Positions 47,713-58,301 of a stretch of DNA of 64,000 nucleotides are shown here, piece by piece (within the stretch, counting starts at the first letter, position 1; every line of letters begins with the position of its first letter). The position numbers were made by a program, and so were the translations under genes. Source of the DNA: Marchantia polymorpha subsp. ruderalis. Lineage: Eukaryota > Streptophyta > Marchantiopsida > Marchantiales > Marchantiaceae. Location of the stretch: the NCBI GenBank assembly GCA_037833965.1, contig AP031354.1, positions 23,166,001 through 23,230,000 of the forward strand, given 5' to 3'. The notes beneath the pieces were generated by a model. It was not told the origin of the DNA. It ran no database searches and saw only the letters and a list, made by a program, of their open reading frames with translations.

Positions 47713-50700
47713 GGAGAGATTTGATTGAAACATGTTCTAGACATGTTTTACTGCTTCATCGTTATTTCACCATCTGGACCTTTCTTGGAGCACACACGCT
47801 AGGACGATTTTGACAGATTCGGGAGTGAGCGTTTCCCACGTCTGTCCATCTTTGGCATAAGTTGTATCAGTACAAGCTCAGTCATTCAAAGCTGGTGACT
47901 GAGGAAATCAGTGTTTACATACGAATTGATAGAAAAACTAGGATTAGATGTGCTTACATGTAGTTACACGTAACAGTCGTTTGTTTATACAGACGACAGA
48001 ATTTTTCGACGATCACACATGAGTAATATGAGAATCGTTTTCTGCGGCAATCTTTTCAAACGGCATTGATGGTCGTTTCTGTACTGTGGGTTGGGCTTGT
48101 GTAGGTGAGCTGTACTATTCATGTTTCAAGTATCGGTTTTTCATGGATTTGCCAGACAACTAGATGTCTCTACTCCTTTTCTATCCTGCCTAGCCGACCG
48201 AGCGAACACACCAACATATGACGTGCATTTTGCCGGTTCTATTCGCCTGATTCTGTGTGCTTTAGCCCGAGGGAACGAGATGTATACACATAGCATTAGC
48301 TGTCTATAGGCAATAAGCAACTCTTCAAGGCATATACTATCCTCGCACCTGACAAAGTGGCTGCTTCTTCAGGAAACAATGGTAGGCGAGATTCAGTGAG
48401 AAAGTAAAGTCTGACAAAAAGTATGTATGAGGATAATTTCATCTCTAAAGTGTGAGCACTCTTGTAGAAACTTTAGATGACACCCTGACAAGGCCATGAG
48501 TAAAATATAATCTTGTTCGCTCGGTATATCTCTGAAACCCTCTCGTCTGCAAGAGGAATATACCCCACACGCACATTATTTATTGTGGGCGCTGCCCAGC
48601 AAGTTGTATGGTTCTTGGAGTCTGTTCCCGAATTTCATGAAATACATTTCCAGAGGGATGTATATTGCTCGAAACAGAGCTCCATCGTAGGGTCGCCCAC
48701 GTGTGGAGCTCCCGTGGTGATTCCATATGTACGAGACCTTGTGTGAGGACATACAGAAGGCCTACAGCACGTCTTCCGCTTGTGGCTTACCAAATGAACG
48801 TTCTTGTGTGCCAGTGTACATGCCTGGAAAAGCGGACAAAGCAAGGCCAGGCCTTGCCAAGTGGATCTCAAAAAGATGAAAAGCTTGTATCAAATATTAC
48901 ATTTCGGAAAGCCGGCCATGGATGACTAGGCATGGTTGCATGAGTTGTGGCCGCCGCTGCACGGAAAGCCATATTCCACGCTGCAACAGAGCCGTCGGTT
49001 TTTGCCCACCTCCCATCTTTGACATCAACATTGCCCTTTGGAAGGTAACAAATCAGTGGAACCCATAAGACGTCTCAACTGTTCTTCCTCTATCTGCACA
49101 GGATGCGTAGAAGTAGTTCGATGTCCGAACTCGCGGTTTTTGCCCAGCAATGATACACCGCATACTTTAACTCCTGAAGGGTCACTTGAACCCTTGGGCA
49201 CTTGAGGCCGGCCTATCAGTCGCATGGGAGCTCCGCTCATCAGCTCCGCTCGTTTGCCATCTACACGACCCGAAAGTGTCCGTCCCTTCACAACTACCAA
49301 CTTCCCTTCAAACTTCCCTTCAACTTCCGCATTGTATGCTGGGCAGCAACTGGGACCCTTATCACTCCGAATTGGCCTTCACTCCAAGCACACATAGTGT
49401 GGCAATTTACCCACTAATTTCCCGTGGAGTCCATGCGCGTTATAAGCATGCACAACATTCAGCAAGGGGCGTAGTTGGATATTGGCGTCTATTTAGTTGA
49501 AATATGTCTACTCAGCCAATTCTCCTTGATTATAGATTGGAGATTTATCATCTGTCCACGAGTTAAAAAGATGTGGAGCGCACACACGATGAAGACAATT
49601 GCCCGGCCCACGTTGTGGCAGTGGCAAGACGTGAACACATCAACGTTCTCCTTCATCTGTTGAAGGTTTAATGTCTGACAGTTCTTCTCTGTACAGCGGT
49701 ACCGACGATATTCTAAGACCCAAGATAGCATGTTGAAACGATCTATCGACTGGGTGTTTATTCTTCAACCATGTAGAAGGCTCGGAGCCATTCTTGAGGT
49801 ACTGTACTGTTTAGACCTGACCTCGGAAGTACCGTTTGGCTCGATGTCTGCAGTAAAGGACCAGTGGAAATTTACTCTTATCATTTTGCTGTCAGGGTCA
49901 TGCTTGTGTCCTTACAGTAAACGTACCTTCGCTTCAACGTGTTTAACAGCACCCGCATCTCCCGTGGCCCGGCACGTCTCCCACGCTGAAGGTAAACCTC
50001 GTCAGAAAATTCGAAACGAACATGATGTCAGCAGACTAATATCGCCAATTAGTAATTGAATTGCAGTTATCCTTCACGCGTTACTTGAACGGTTTTCTCG
50101 AGATTTGCGTCTCGAAGAGAAATACTCTGCCAGCACCCTGAAGAAATCGAGGTGTTCACTTTCAGAAGTGTGGGATCAACGACGGCCACGAGGAGAATAT
50201 ATCTCAACTCATTTCATTCTGGAGGTACTTAAGGCCTGAAGGTCATGATTTCAGACTAGAATGGATCCTTGACATTTAGGCCTTGAGTACCTTCGGCTGG
50301 ATCTAGAATGCCATAATGTGGACCAATGATTGTATAAAGATCACACTGATCCGAAACTTCTCAAAGGAGAAAACGAAAGGCAAATTTTCCCTCCCCCGGC
50401 TTCAAAGCGCACCAGAAGTCCGTTGCATATAACAAGCCAAATAAAATTCTCAACATGTAGATGACAAGAAAATATAATACTTTGATCTTACTTTGTATTT
50501 TCTTAAGAAAGACCCGCCCAAGACCTTTTAATGCAGAGGCTAACCCTGGATAACCTTCAAACACCAACGGCACGGAGCAGGTTAACTATATCTCTCAACC
50601 CTACATACCTGAAAATGCAAATTTGTAGTTGATAAATGTTCATTCCCAGAACTTGATGTTGGGTTTGACGTGCGATTTCCACATGAATGTGAGCCTTTTT

Positions 50701-51427
50701 CTCCATCTCTTAGATAATTTCTCCCTACGCAATTTTCTAATTGAAGTACTCGTCAGCTTCCGTGGTTGCCTCTTGGATGATTCGGCACTGTTGGGAGCCT
50801 AAAAGGTCACTGATGCACTTCGTTCCGTTACTTCTCCCACTCGAACACATGGTACCGAGCAATAAAGCAAAAAAGGATTTGAAACCCCATCTAGTCGTCC
50901 TTTGATTCTCCAACCAAACCATTCTGAATGCCGTTTTTTGATGGACTAATAATCTAATTAAACCATCGTAGCCGTTCTTCTGGAGCTGCTGCTCAGATGA
51001 AGGCTAATCTCTGCCACTCCAACAAAGCCCATTCTCGGAGTTCCCGCAGAGCTTTTAGTTTTAATGAGATTGTATACCCTTACGAGCCTCCTCCCGTCGC
51101 CATTTTCTACTGAGACCAAAAACCGAGTAGTAAAGTTAAAAAGATGGATCCCATCAAGTCGTCCAAGCGGGTAGGAAGGGTTCTAGAACCCCATGGGAAA
51201 CATGTACTTCACGTTAAATATATACAAAACGTCAACACACTCTTCCAGAGCATTTGAAGAAGAAATAGATTAAGTAATAAAGATTCCAAGAATAGACTGG
51301 AGTGCTATCTTATGACTTGCACCATCTATTCTTTTAATATATCTGTCACACAAATGCATGAAGGGAAATCTATTCTCACATAATGCTCTCCCACCAACGT
51401 GCCTAAGTTGGTGTCTATAGTTTCAAA
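47713..51427. other. Gene-poor DNA downstream of RRP15
   Basis: After the presumed 3' UTR this region has only short open frames on both strands (no more than about 110 codons) without recognisable motifs. A slightly GC-richer patch lies at about 48650-49450. A 15-bp inverted repeat with one G-T mismatch (50223-50237 against 50278-50292) brackets 40 bp. No gene is supported. Confidence 0.5.
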
Positions 51428-51485
51428 AGACTATAAGTTTTTTTTTTTTTTTTTTTTTAAACAATTGGTGAGTATAGACTATAAG
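51428..51485. mobile_element. Minimal retroinsertion scar: poly(T) flanked by a 10-bp direct repeat
   Basis: The sequence agactataag occurs at 51428-51437 and again at 51476-51485. Between the copies are T21 (51438-51458) and only 17 further bases. This is the layout of target-primed reverse transcription in minus orientation: target duplication, poly(A) tail read as poly(T), a severely truncated insert, then the second target copy. Confidence 0.55.
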
Positions 51486-52179
51486 GTTTGAGGAACAAGA
51501 AGAATACCTTTTTACTCTGGAGACTTTGGACAATGCGACTCCACTAGCCACTACGAAGAATCAAAAAGATGTGTCCAAAAGATAAATCAATACAATAGCC
51601 GCAAACCTGAAATTTAGAATATGGACTTATCCATTTTGAACCAATTGTAGATATTGCCTCAAACCAGCTGCATGGCGTACTTGCGCATCCCCTCGATCCA
51701 TCATCAAGTGACAGAAGCCACACTTTATCTCTAGTAACATATCGAGTAATCAACTTTTATACTTTGAATGGACTAGGAAATAGGTAAAAGGAATACTACT
51801 CTCACATTCGATTTAACGTAAAAAAATAGAGTGATATGTTCAATTTAATGTGAGTCAGAGAGCAATGATGGAACCAAAATCCATGAACCAAGATGCTTGA
51901 GCACGTTTTCAAGTTGTAGCAAAAACTTCGATGAACCCTATTTTTACAAGGCATGTCCAGATCCACTTAACTTATTAGTTTGTGCGAGTTTGTTTTTTAC
52001 ATGAATTCAATATGTGGGCAGAAGAAACGGATGGGAGCTTCTTTAGAGAATGGTTAAAGCATATTGTGTTTGCCAAGACTAGATGTAATACCTTTCAAGG
52101 GTCACCAACTTGCTGGAAGTGGTGTTTTGGGGTTTTGTTAGAAGAAGTTATGAACCTTTTTGATTGCTGCCATAGCGTC

Positions 52180-52214
52180 AAATTTCACCCCTTCCAAAAT
52201 TGGGGGTGAAATTT
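52180..52214. repeat. Perfect 12-bp hairpin
   Basis: aaatttcacccc (52180-52191) and ggggtgaaattt (52203-52214) are exact reverse complements around an 11-nt loop. It is non-coding and lies just beside the LINE relic. Confidence 0.85.
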
Positions 52215-52379
52215 CATCTGTACTATCATCCTAAGTAGTAGGAAGTCAACATCACGTTCAGTTGCTCTTTAATACCCGGTTCACCTTGTCAGCAAGTTCG
52301 CAGATCGCTGCCCTCGACTCCCATTTAGTCTTCATGGTCGTCTGCAGTAATTCTTACAACTTGTTCTAAATACATCGAG

Positions 52380-53060
52380 GTGCTCAGTATCTGAACAGGG
52401 ATAAGGTTGCATCCACCTTTGATGTAAAGAATCCCAAGCTACCATCGGCACTTTCTTTCATCAGATAGAAAGTTACTCGTATAGGAAGTTTGTGTAGAGT
52501 TTGTCTATATATTCTTTCGCAAAAAATTGGTGCATAAGGTTGGACAAATTAAGTAATTTGATCTGTCCCCACTTCCTCTGCATCCATTAGCTTCATCATT
52601 GCGGGTTGCTATTTTAAAGAGAGGTGGGAGGAGGGGGCACACTTGCCGCACTCCTCTTTCAAGCTTGAATTTTCGGTGTGCCCAGCCTGTACTAGCAGTT
52701 TTGAATTTTCGCTGTCCACCTTGACAAGCTTGATGAAAGCTGGACTAATTTTAAGCGATTGCATATTATCCCGTAGAACTTGGTGATCTATCAAGTCGAA
52801 GGCATTTTCAATCTGTTATTACATTTTATTGGTTGGCTTCTGCAGACTATTAGCCGTATCTTGAGCAATCCTGAAGAGATGAGCATCCCCTGATGAATTC
52901 CTCATTGGCTTCTATCTAGAATATGTGGTAGCGTAGCACTTACTATCCCTGATAGTAGCACTGCAATTTCCTCCAATATTTGGATTCCTCTACCGCGTCT
53001 CCCTTAGATATCATCTTGATATAGAAGAAGTCAGAGAGAATATTCCATTCCGTATTAGAT
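52380..53060 (-). mobile_element. LINE (L1-type) reverse transcriptase relic
   Basis: Read on the minus strand, 52609-52820 gives ENAFDLIDHQ, then ISPAFIKLVK, then SKLLVQAGHTENSSLKEECG. These line up with the LINE RT series [E]KAFD-(L/R)-(V/I)DH, FI-KLVK, and -VNG--T-SF-LERGVRQGCP. Another frame just upstream (about 52865-52906) gives EEFIRGCSSLQDC, resembling the preceding RT block (GFIKGRSI-DN). Stops and at least one frameshift separate the blocks, and the GVRQGCP core is badly damaged, so the element is dead. A weak resemblance to a downstream LINE motif (KVPMVAW, about 52430-52450) suggests internal deletion. The outer limits are approximate. Confidence 0.65.
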
Positions 53061-53690
53061 GATAAAAGGAGAAAGAGGTTCTGAAAAATATATCGAGCTG
53101 ACGATAATGTTTCGGCAAATATAGCAATCTACGAAAGAAGGGTCTAATATCTAGACTTCACTACTTTCATGCTTGTTGAGATTTTGAAATCTGGTAAGGT
53201 CTTGGCACCTGAGCTCCTAGTTAATCCAATTTTTTTTTAATTTTGCTCGAACACTGCTATTGTAACAGACATCATATCAGGGGGTCATATTTTTGTTGAA
53301 TGCACATCCCTCGTGGGCATGCTCAGTGTGCCACACCTTTGGAAAATTGTCTCGTTCTTCATGACAACAAAAGGGATCGGCTCAAGATAATACCGAAGCA
53401 AGTGCTCTTACTATAGAACGCGGAGATAATTTCACGCGATTCTTGTGAACACATTCCCAATGAGTAAAGCAGCCATAGCTTGCGACCTCGTGTAGAGAAC
53501 GCAAGATCCGAAGTATTATTCCTCGTCACCAATATCCTAAATGCGGCTCACAAGATTTGCGAAAAAAAAAAAAAACTCTTCCTTCTTCAGACCTCCACGC
53601 CACCATTCCTACGTTCACACACCACGCATGCCGATCACTTACGACTTGATGATGGGGTCTTCCATTCTTTTGGTTATTTTACTCCGTACT
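53061..53690. other. Non-coding DNA before the GC-rich island
   Basis: No recognisable feature apart from an A13 run near 53564-53576. Composition moves from AT-rich to GC-rich toward 53700. Confidence 0.4.
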
Positions 53691-54191
53691 TCACCAATGC
53701 CGTCCCAACCATACTCCACTAGGCCTGGCAAGAGAGAGATAATCAGGTGCATCGATGGGATTCGAGACCCCGGCTAAACTTAGGGCAACAAGCAAATTGA
53801 TGACATGAAGAAGAAGCGGGTCGTCGGGTCGCGGGTAGGTGACGAGCACTCGAGAGGGAGAGGCAAGGCATTCGATGAAATCGAGTCCTAAAATTGGGAC
53901 ACCACCTGCGAGAGAGAAGAAAGAAGAGAGAACGAGGTCACATGGGCCGAGTCGCCCATCAATGTGATCGTGCAGATGGTGCGGCGTCGTTACTTCTTTC
54001 TTGGCTGGCCCGATCCACACGCTTACCGAAACTTCAAGAATCGCCATGAAACCATCGGCAGAAGCTCCTCCTCCGCCTCTCCGCCCCTCGCCCTCGCCCT
54101 CGTCTTCTCGATCGCTGGCCGGATTCAATGCCCGAGCGGAGGGAGGAGGTCGACGAGGCCGACAAACGTCTCTCCACCTGCCGCCTCCCAT
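53691..54191 (-). CDS. Hypothetical 166-codon open frame in a GC-rich island
   Basis: This minus-strand frame opens with an ATG at 54191 and runs 166 codons to a stop at 53691. The N-terminal third is rich in Gly, Arg, Pro and Ala. The middle (FMAILEVSVSVWIGPAKKEV) and C-terminal part (LHVINLLVALSLAGVSNPID) contain moderately hydrophobic stretches. I recognise no family. High GC makes long open frames likely by chance, and a plus-strand frame (about 54046-54399) overlaps it. It could be the first exon of a gene, a CpG-rich promoter block, or nothing coding. Confidence 0.2.
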   Translation of the reverse strand: MGGGRWRDVCRPRRPPPSARALNPASDREDEGEGEGRRGGGGASADGFMAILEVSVSVWIGPAKKEVTTPHHLHDHIDGRLGPCDLVLSSFFSLAGGVPILGLDFIECLASPSRVLVTYPRPDDPLLLHVINLLVALSLAGVSNPIDAPDYLSLARPSGVWLGRHW

Positions 54192-54399
54192 TACGACCGC
54201 GCGCCCGCGCCAGCGCCAGACACTGTGCGGTACGATCGTGAGCCCGTTGCAGAAAGGTGCGCGCCTCCGAGATGCGAGGTCATCAAAGGCGTCCCGAAAT
54301 TCGGATAAATCGAGCCGAATCCATTTCTGGACATTTGGAAGGGAGCCATATACACCACCAAAAACGATCCAACAAGCAAAAGGGCGAAATAGTGACTAG

Positions 54400-55380
54400 A
54401 ATCAGACATTTTTGGCCAATGGAATGTTCACATTTTGTAATTTTAAATCTCTGTAATGCGGGACAATATTCTCTTTAGAATATGGTAAGAGTTTTGTCTG
54501 AAATGTGTTCTTCATCTACTTCCTTTTTATTGAATTTGATCAGTGTTATGCTTTTGAGCATATATACTATTTAAATTATAAACTCGTTGATAAGAATTTT
54601 TGATTCTGCTGGATTTTGTCTCCAATTTTTAAATAAAGAATTAGGTTTAATTCTCCGTAGTGTTTTCTCTGAGTGAATAATGATTTTTATTTGACAAGGT
54701 AATTAATTGTCATTATACAAGGTCGACTTTGTGTTGAATAAATAGTTTTGTCACAAGTGCAAATGTGTGCATTTGGTAAATTGGTAAATATAGGATTGGG
54801 CGACTGAACGCTACATATCTTGGACACGGTGGAGTGAGTTCCGTTTATAAATAAAACACGCTCTTAATTTAGTCTCGTGTATGCGACGTGCAGTAGAGAA
54901 GGCGGTTCAGCTATAAATTTCGTCATGAACATCGTACACTTCTCAGAAGTGTGTCATGAGTTCCAGTTTTTGTCACCCACAACGTCGTCATATATATTAA
55001 GAAAAACTGAAATATATAGAAATATCGGTCGACACCAATATTTCCACCGACAACACTCTAGTCCTTGTGTTGTACACCGATCAGATTTTTAAGCTTCAGA
55101 AATAAATTGGCTCCAAATTAATTCCTCGTCGGCACTGCTCGACGACTCGACGAAAGACAGTTCCGGCCATCTGCATCACCAAAAATTAATTAGGACGCCC
55201 ATCATTTGTCTCACACCATCTAACAAATGCTTAGATTTCCCTTTCAAGGAAAACGATCCAGGAGGCAATTTAAATCTTGCAGTAATTAGATCTTTAATTT
55301 CTGGCTAATGTTAAAGAATTAGATCATATTTTAATTGTTTGAGAGGACTTTTTGGAACAAACATCGGGACGTGAAAATAT
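54400..55380. other. AT-rich gene-free DNA
   Basis: About 1 kb without a meaningful open frame or recognised repeat, separating the GC-rich island from the leader region of the RING-H2 gene. Confidence 0.5.
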
Positions 55381-56132
55381 TATACCGTTGATAAATTCGG
55401 TCGCGCCGGATCGTTGGCTAAAGTAACGAGTTGCACTGCGGTCCATAAGAAGCAAGCGAGAGAGAGACGCGGGCTCCGATTCAGCGGATAGAATTTAGTT
55501 GCACGCAGACGCAGACGTGGAAACATGATGAGGGAAAATGGCAGTCTTGCCATGTTGGTCGGGCGGGCGGGCAGGCATACGGGCAGGCGGGCAGTGATGC
55601 CATGCCATACCATGCCATGCCAATCCAATCTTGCGAGAGCATAATAATTGCGGCTCCACATCAGTCATCACAACTCCTGTCTGCGGCCCCAGGTTACCCG
55701 AGGCAGGCAAACCACGCTCCACGGAGTAACCACGTGAGCCGCGACTGACACCCGCTGCATCCGAGTGGTAACTATCATTGCCGAGCCAGTCGGCAAGTAC
55801 ACTCAAGTACTCCCGCCACCTCCGGTTCCGGCGTTGTCGCCCTCCTCTTGTACAACACACCATCCCCCAAAATGGACCGGAAAGCGGCCACGCTCACCAG
55901 ACAGAAACGTTATTTGAGAGGCAACCGAAGCGAGGTCAAGAAAACCGATAAATGAGGAAATAGTCGACGACAGCGGGGGGCTAGCCGTTCGAATTCGGCG
56001 AGATCCCGGAATAGCAAGGCCGGAAAGTGGCGGGGCCATTTGGGTCAAGGAAACCCCCCCCCCCCTCCGGGTTGTCCCCGGGTTTCACGCTCGCACTCCC
56101 CCGTTGAAATTACTGTAGACGCAGGCACCAAC

Positions 56133-56164
56133 ACTAGACTGGACTAGACTAGACTAGACTAGAC
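56133..56164. repeat. TAGAC pentanucleotide repeat
   Basis: About six tandem copies of TAGAC, one altered (ctggac), in the upstream region of the RING-H2 gene. Confidence 0.9.
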
Positions 56165-56460
56165 CTGCCGACGCTGACCTGTCTCATTCGCAGCGCGGTT
56201 TGTCGTCTGGCGCGTCTACCGCTTGCTTCCCTTTCTAGGCACCGGAGCGGGCGCGGGGCTAAATCCATTGACCGTGCTAACGGTGCTGTGCTGCTTGTGG
56301 GGGAAGAAGAAGAAGAAGGAGAGGAGAGAACCAAACCAAACCAAACCGCCGCAACGGAACGGGGGGCTGTGGCCCGGACTGTAACGGCTAGTGTGCGAAG
56401 CGGTGAGGAGGGAGGGAAGGGCTGTGCCATGCCATCGTGGTGGGCGCTCTCGAGTTCCCG

Positions 56461-56480
56461 CAGCAGCAGCAGCAGCAGCA
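56461..56480. repeat. CAG triplet repeat
   Basis: Nearly seven CAG units in the GC-rich upstream region. Confidence 0.9.
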
Positions 56481-58301
56481 TCGAGTGAGGGAGAGTGATT
56501 ATTGAGGGAGCGAGGTGTGACCGACCGACCGGACTCCGACCCACCCACCCACCGATTCTGATTCCGATCATTCTCCAGGGGCCTTTTTCTTCTTCTTCTT
56601 CATCATCATCATCATCATCCACCTCGAACGGGACTTGCGATTTGATCTCGCCGCCGCTCTCTCGTGCCGGCGATTGTGATTTGATGTAAGGGCTCGCGCG
56701 GGACGCACTTTCCCTCGCTCGCTCGTTAGTTCGTTCAGTCGTCCATTCAGTCGTTCTTCGCTTTTTGACCTCTCGTCACCTCAACCTTCCTCTCTCTCTC
56801 TCTCTCTGAACCTTGGCCAGTCTGAATCACATTCACTGTCTGAAGTCTGTCAATCGAGCCAGTTTCAGTGTCTATGTGATCGAAGGCGACTCGCCCGCTG
56901 CGTTAGGGAGCGAAAGCGAGAGCGAGAGGGACAGCAGTAGCAGCAGCAGTCGCAGCTGGCAAGGCAGACTATCAGGGCTGGGCTGGGCGAACCGAAACTG
57001 GAATCTGTCGATTGCAAAGAGACTGGGCGGTCGGCGGGCGGGCTGCTGGTGCTCCTCGTGCAATTTCGTCTCGAAACGCGCAAAAGGCGGGAGTTCTTGG
57101 AAGGCAGAAGGTGGCACAGGGACGAGACGGCGAGAACGGACGAGACGAGAGACGAGAGATCGAGTTCTAGAGAAGTAGTAGCGGGAGAAAGACAGACAAA
57201 CAGAAAGGAAGGAAAGATTGACGGGGAGGGAGAGGGGAGTTCAGCATTTGAGATCGTTTAAGAGGGAATTTGGGCGATAGCTGGGCGACTGATGAGCGAT
57301 CCCAAGGTCTTAACCATGAGCTGCTGCCTTTTATACATCTCCCGCCGCGCTGCCGCTGCTGATTTGAATTCTCTTCTGAAACTATCATGTCTCCTGCCAC
57401 CCAGTCTGCGCTCTGTTTGGCTCTTCTGTTCCGGTACCTGATTTTGCGTGTGGTAGTAGTGTAGAATGTGTGCCGATCTTTGGTGAGACCGAGAGAGAGT
57501 GAGCGAGCGAGCGAGGAAGCGCCCCCGTCTTCCTCCTCCTCTTCCTCTATCTCAAGTTTCGAGTTTTCGCGAGGCCAATCTTCCATCAAATCCGTGAACT
57601 CAAATCAAATCAAATCAGTTCTTGCCCAAGGCTCAGAGGCTTGCTTGTTCTGTTTTAGTGTGAGCGTGGCTTCATGTCTATCTTTCGATCACTCGCGGTA
57701 AAGCCTGCCACTTAATAGCGCTAGATGGGTAGACCTCTATCGTATCATATCGTTCAGTGTGTCGTGTCCAGTAGGTGCTGCTGCAAACTCCTGCCTTTCT
57801 CTGCTTATCATCCAAATTATGCAATGTCGCTTGTTCCCAGGCTCAGCAACTTATCTTTGCATCTTTCTAGGAGCTTCGCTTGTCTATCATGTGCGTTAGT
57901 GGATTCTCTTTCGCGTCAGACGCGGCCCTCTGGGTTTGATAGGCGGACTGGACAGCAGAGCGAGCGCGAGCTTGTGTGTGATAGGGATATGGAGAGGGAG
58001 AGAGTTAGATTCGTGAAGGGCTTATTGATGGAAGACGCCGGTGGCGTCAATTTAAAATATTCCTAGCGTCTTAGTATCGTGGTTTGCCCTTTGGAGATTG
58101 CGTGCCAGCCATCGAATCTCACTCAGGTTGCTTCTTGTGTGTCTGCTCGTTCGTTCGGCCGCGCAGGGGTGCTTTAGCTTCAAGGGCAGTGCTTCGAAGT
58201 CGTCGTCCAAGGAGGTTGTAGCAGCAGCAGCAGCAGGGTCGAAAAGTGCCCAAATCAGAGCTTCGTCTCTCTGTGAAGCGGCTACCTTGCAAGAAGCTAT
58301 C

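Larger units (their letters stand above)
55381..58301 (+). promoter_or_regulatory. GC-rich promoter and long leader of the RING-H2 gene
   Basis: This block is GC-rich and full of simple repeats: GGGC/CAGGC runs at 55560-55590, TAGAC units at 56133-56164, CCAAA units near 56324-56348, CAG at 56461-56480, CTT then CAT triplets at 56586-56620, and CT at about 56789-56808. They are typical of plant leaders and proximal promoters. A strong pyrimidine tract plus cgcag near 58166 looks like the 3' end of a leader intron. An ATG at 57317 opens a short upstream frame. No TATA box or transcription start can be fixed. Confidence 0.4.

Noticed and set aside
48635..49500. Several 80-100 codon frames on both strands in a GC-richer patch
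   Set aside because: They overlap one another, show no motif and have no splice-linked continuation. A decayed element is possible, but I cannot name one.
58098..58301. Signal-peptide-like N-terminal extension of the BIG BROTHER-like protein
   Set aside because: The frame is open but has no ATG, and the DNA there looks like the pyrimidine tract and acceptor of a leader intron.
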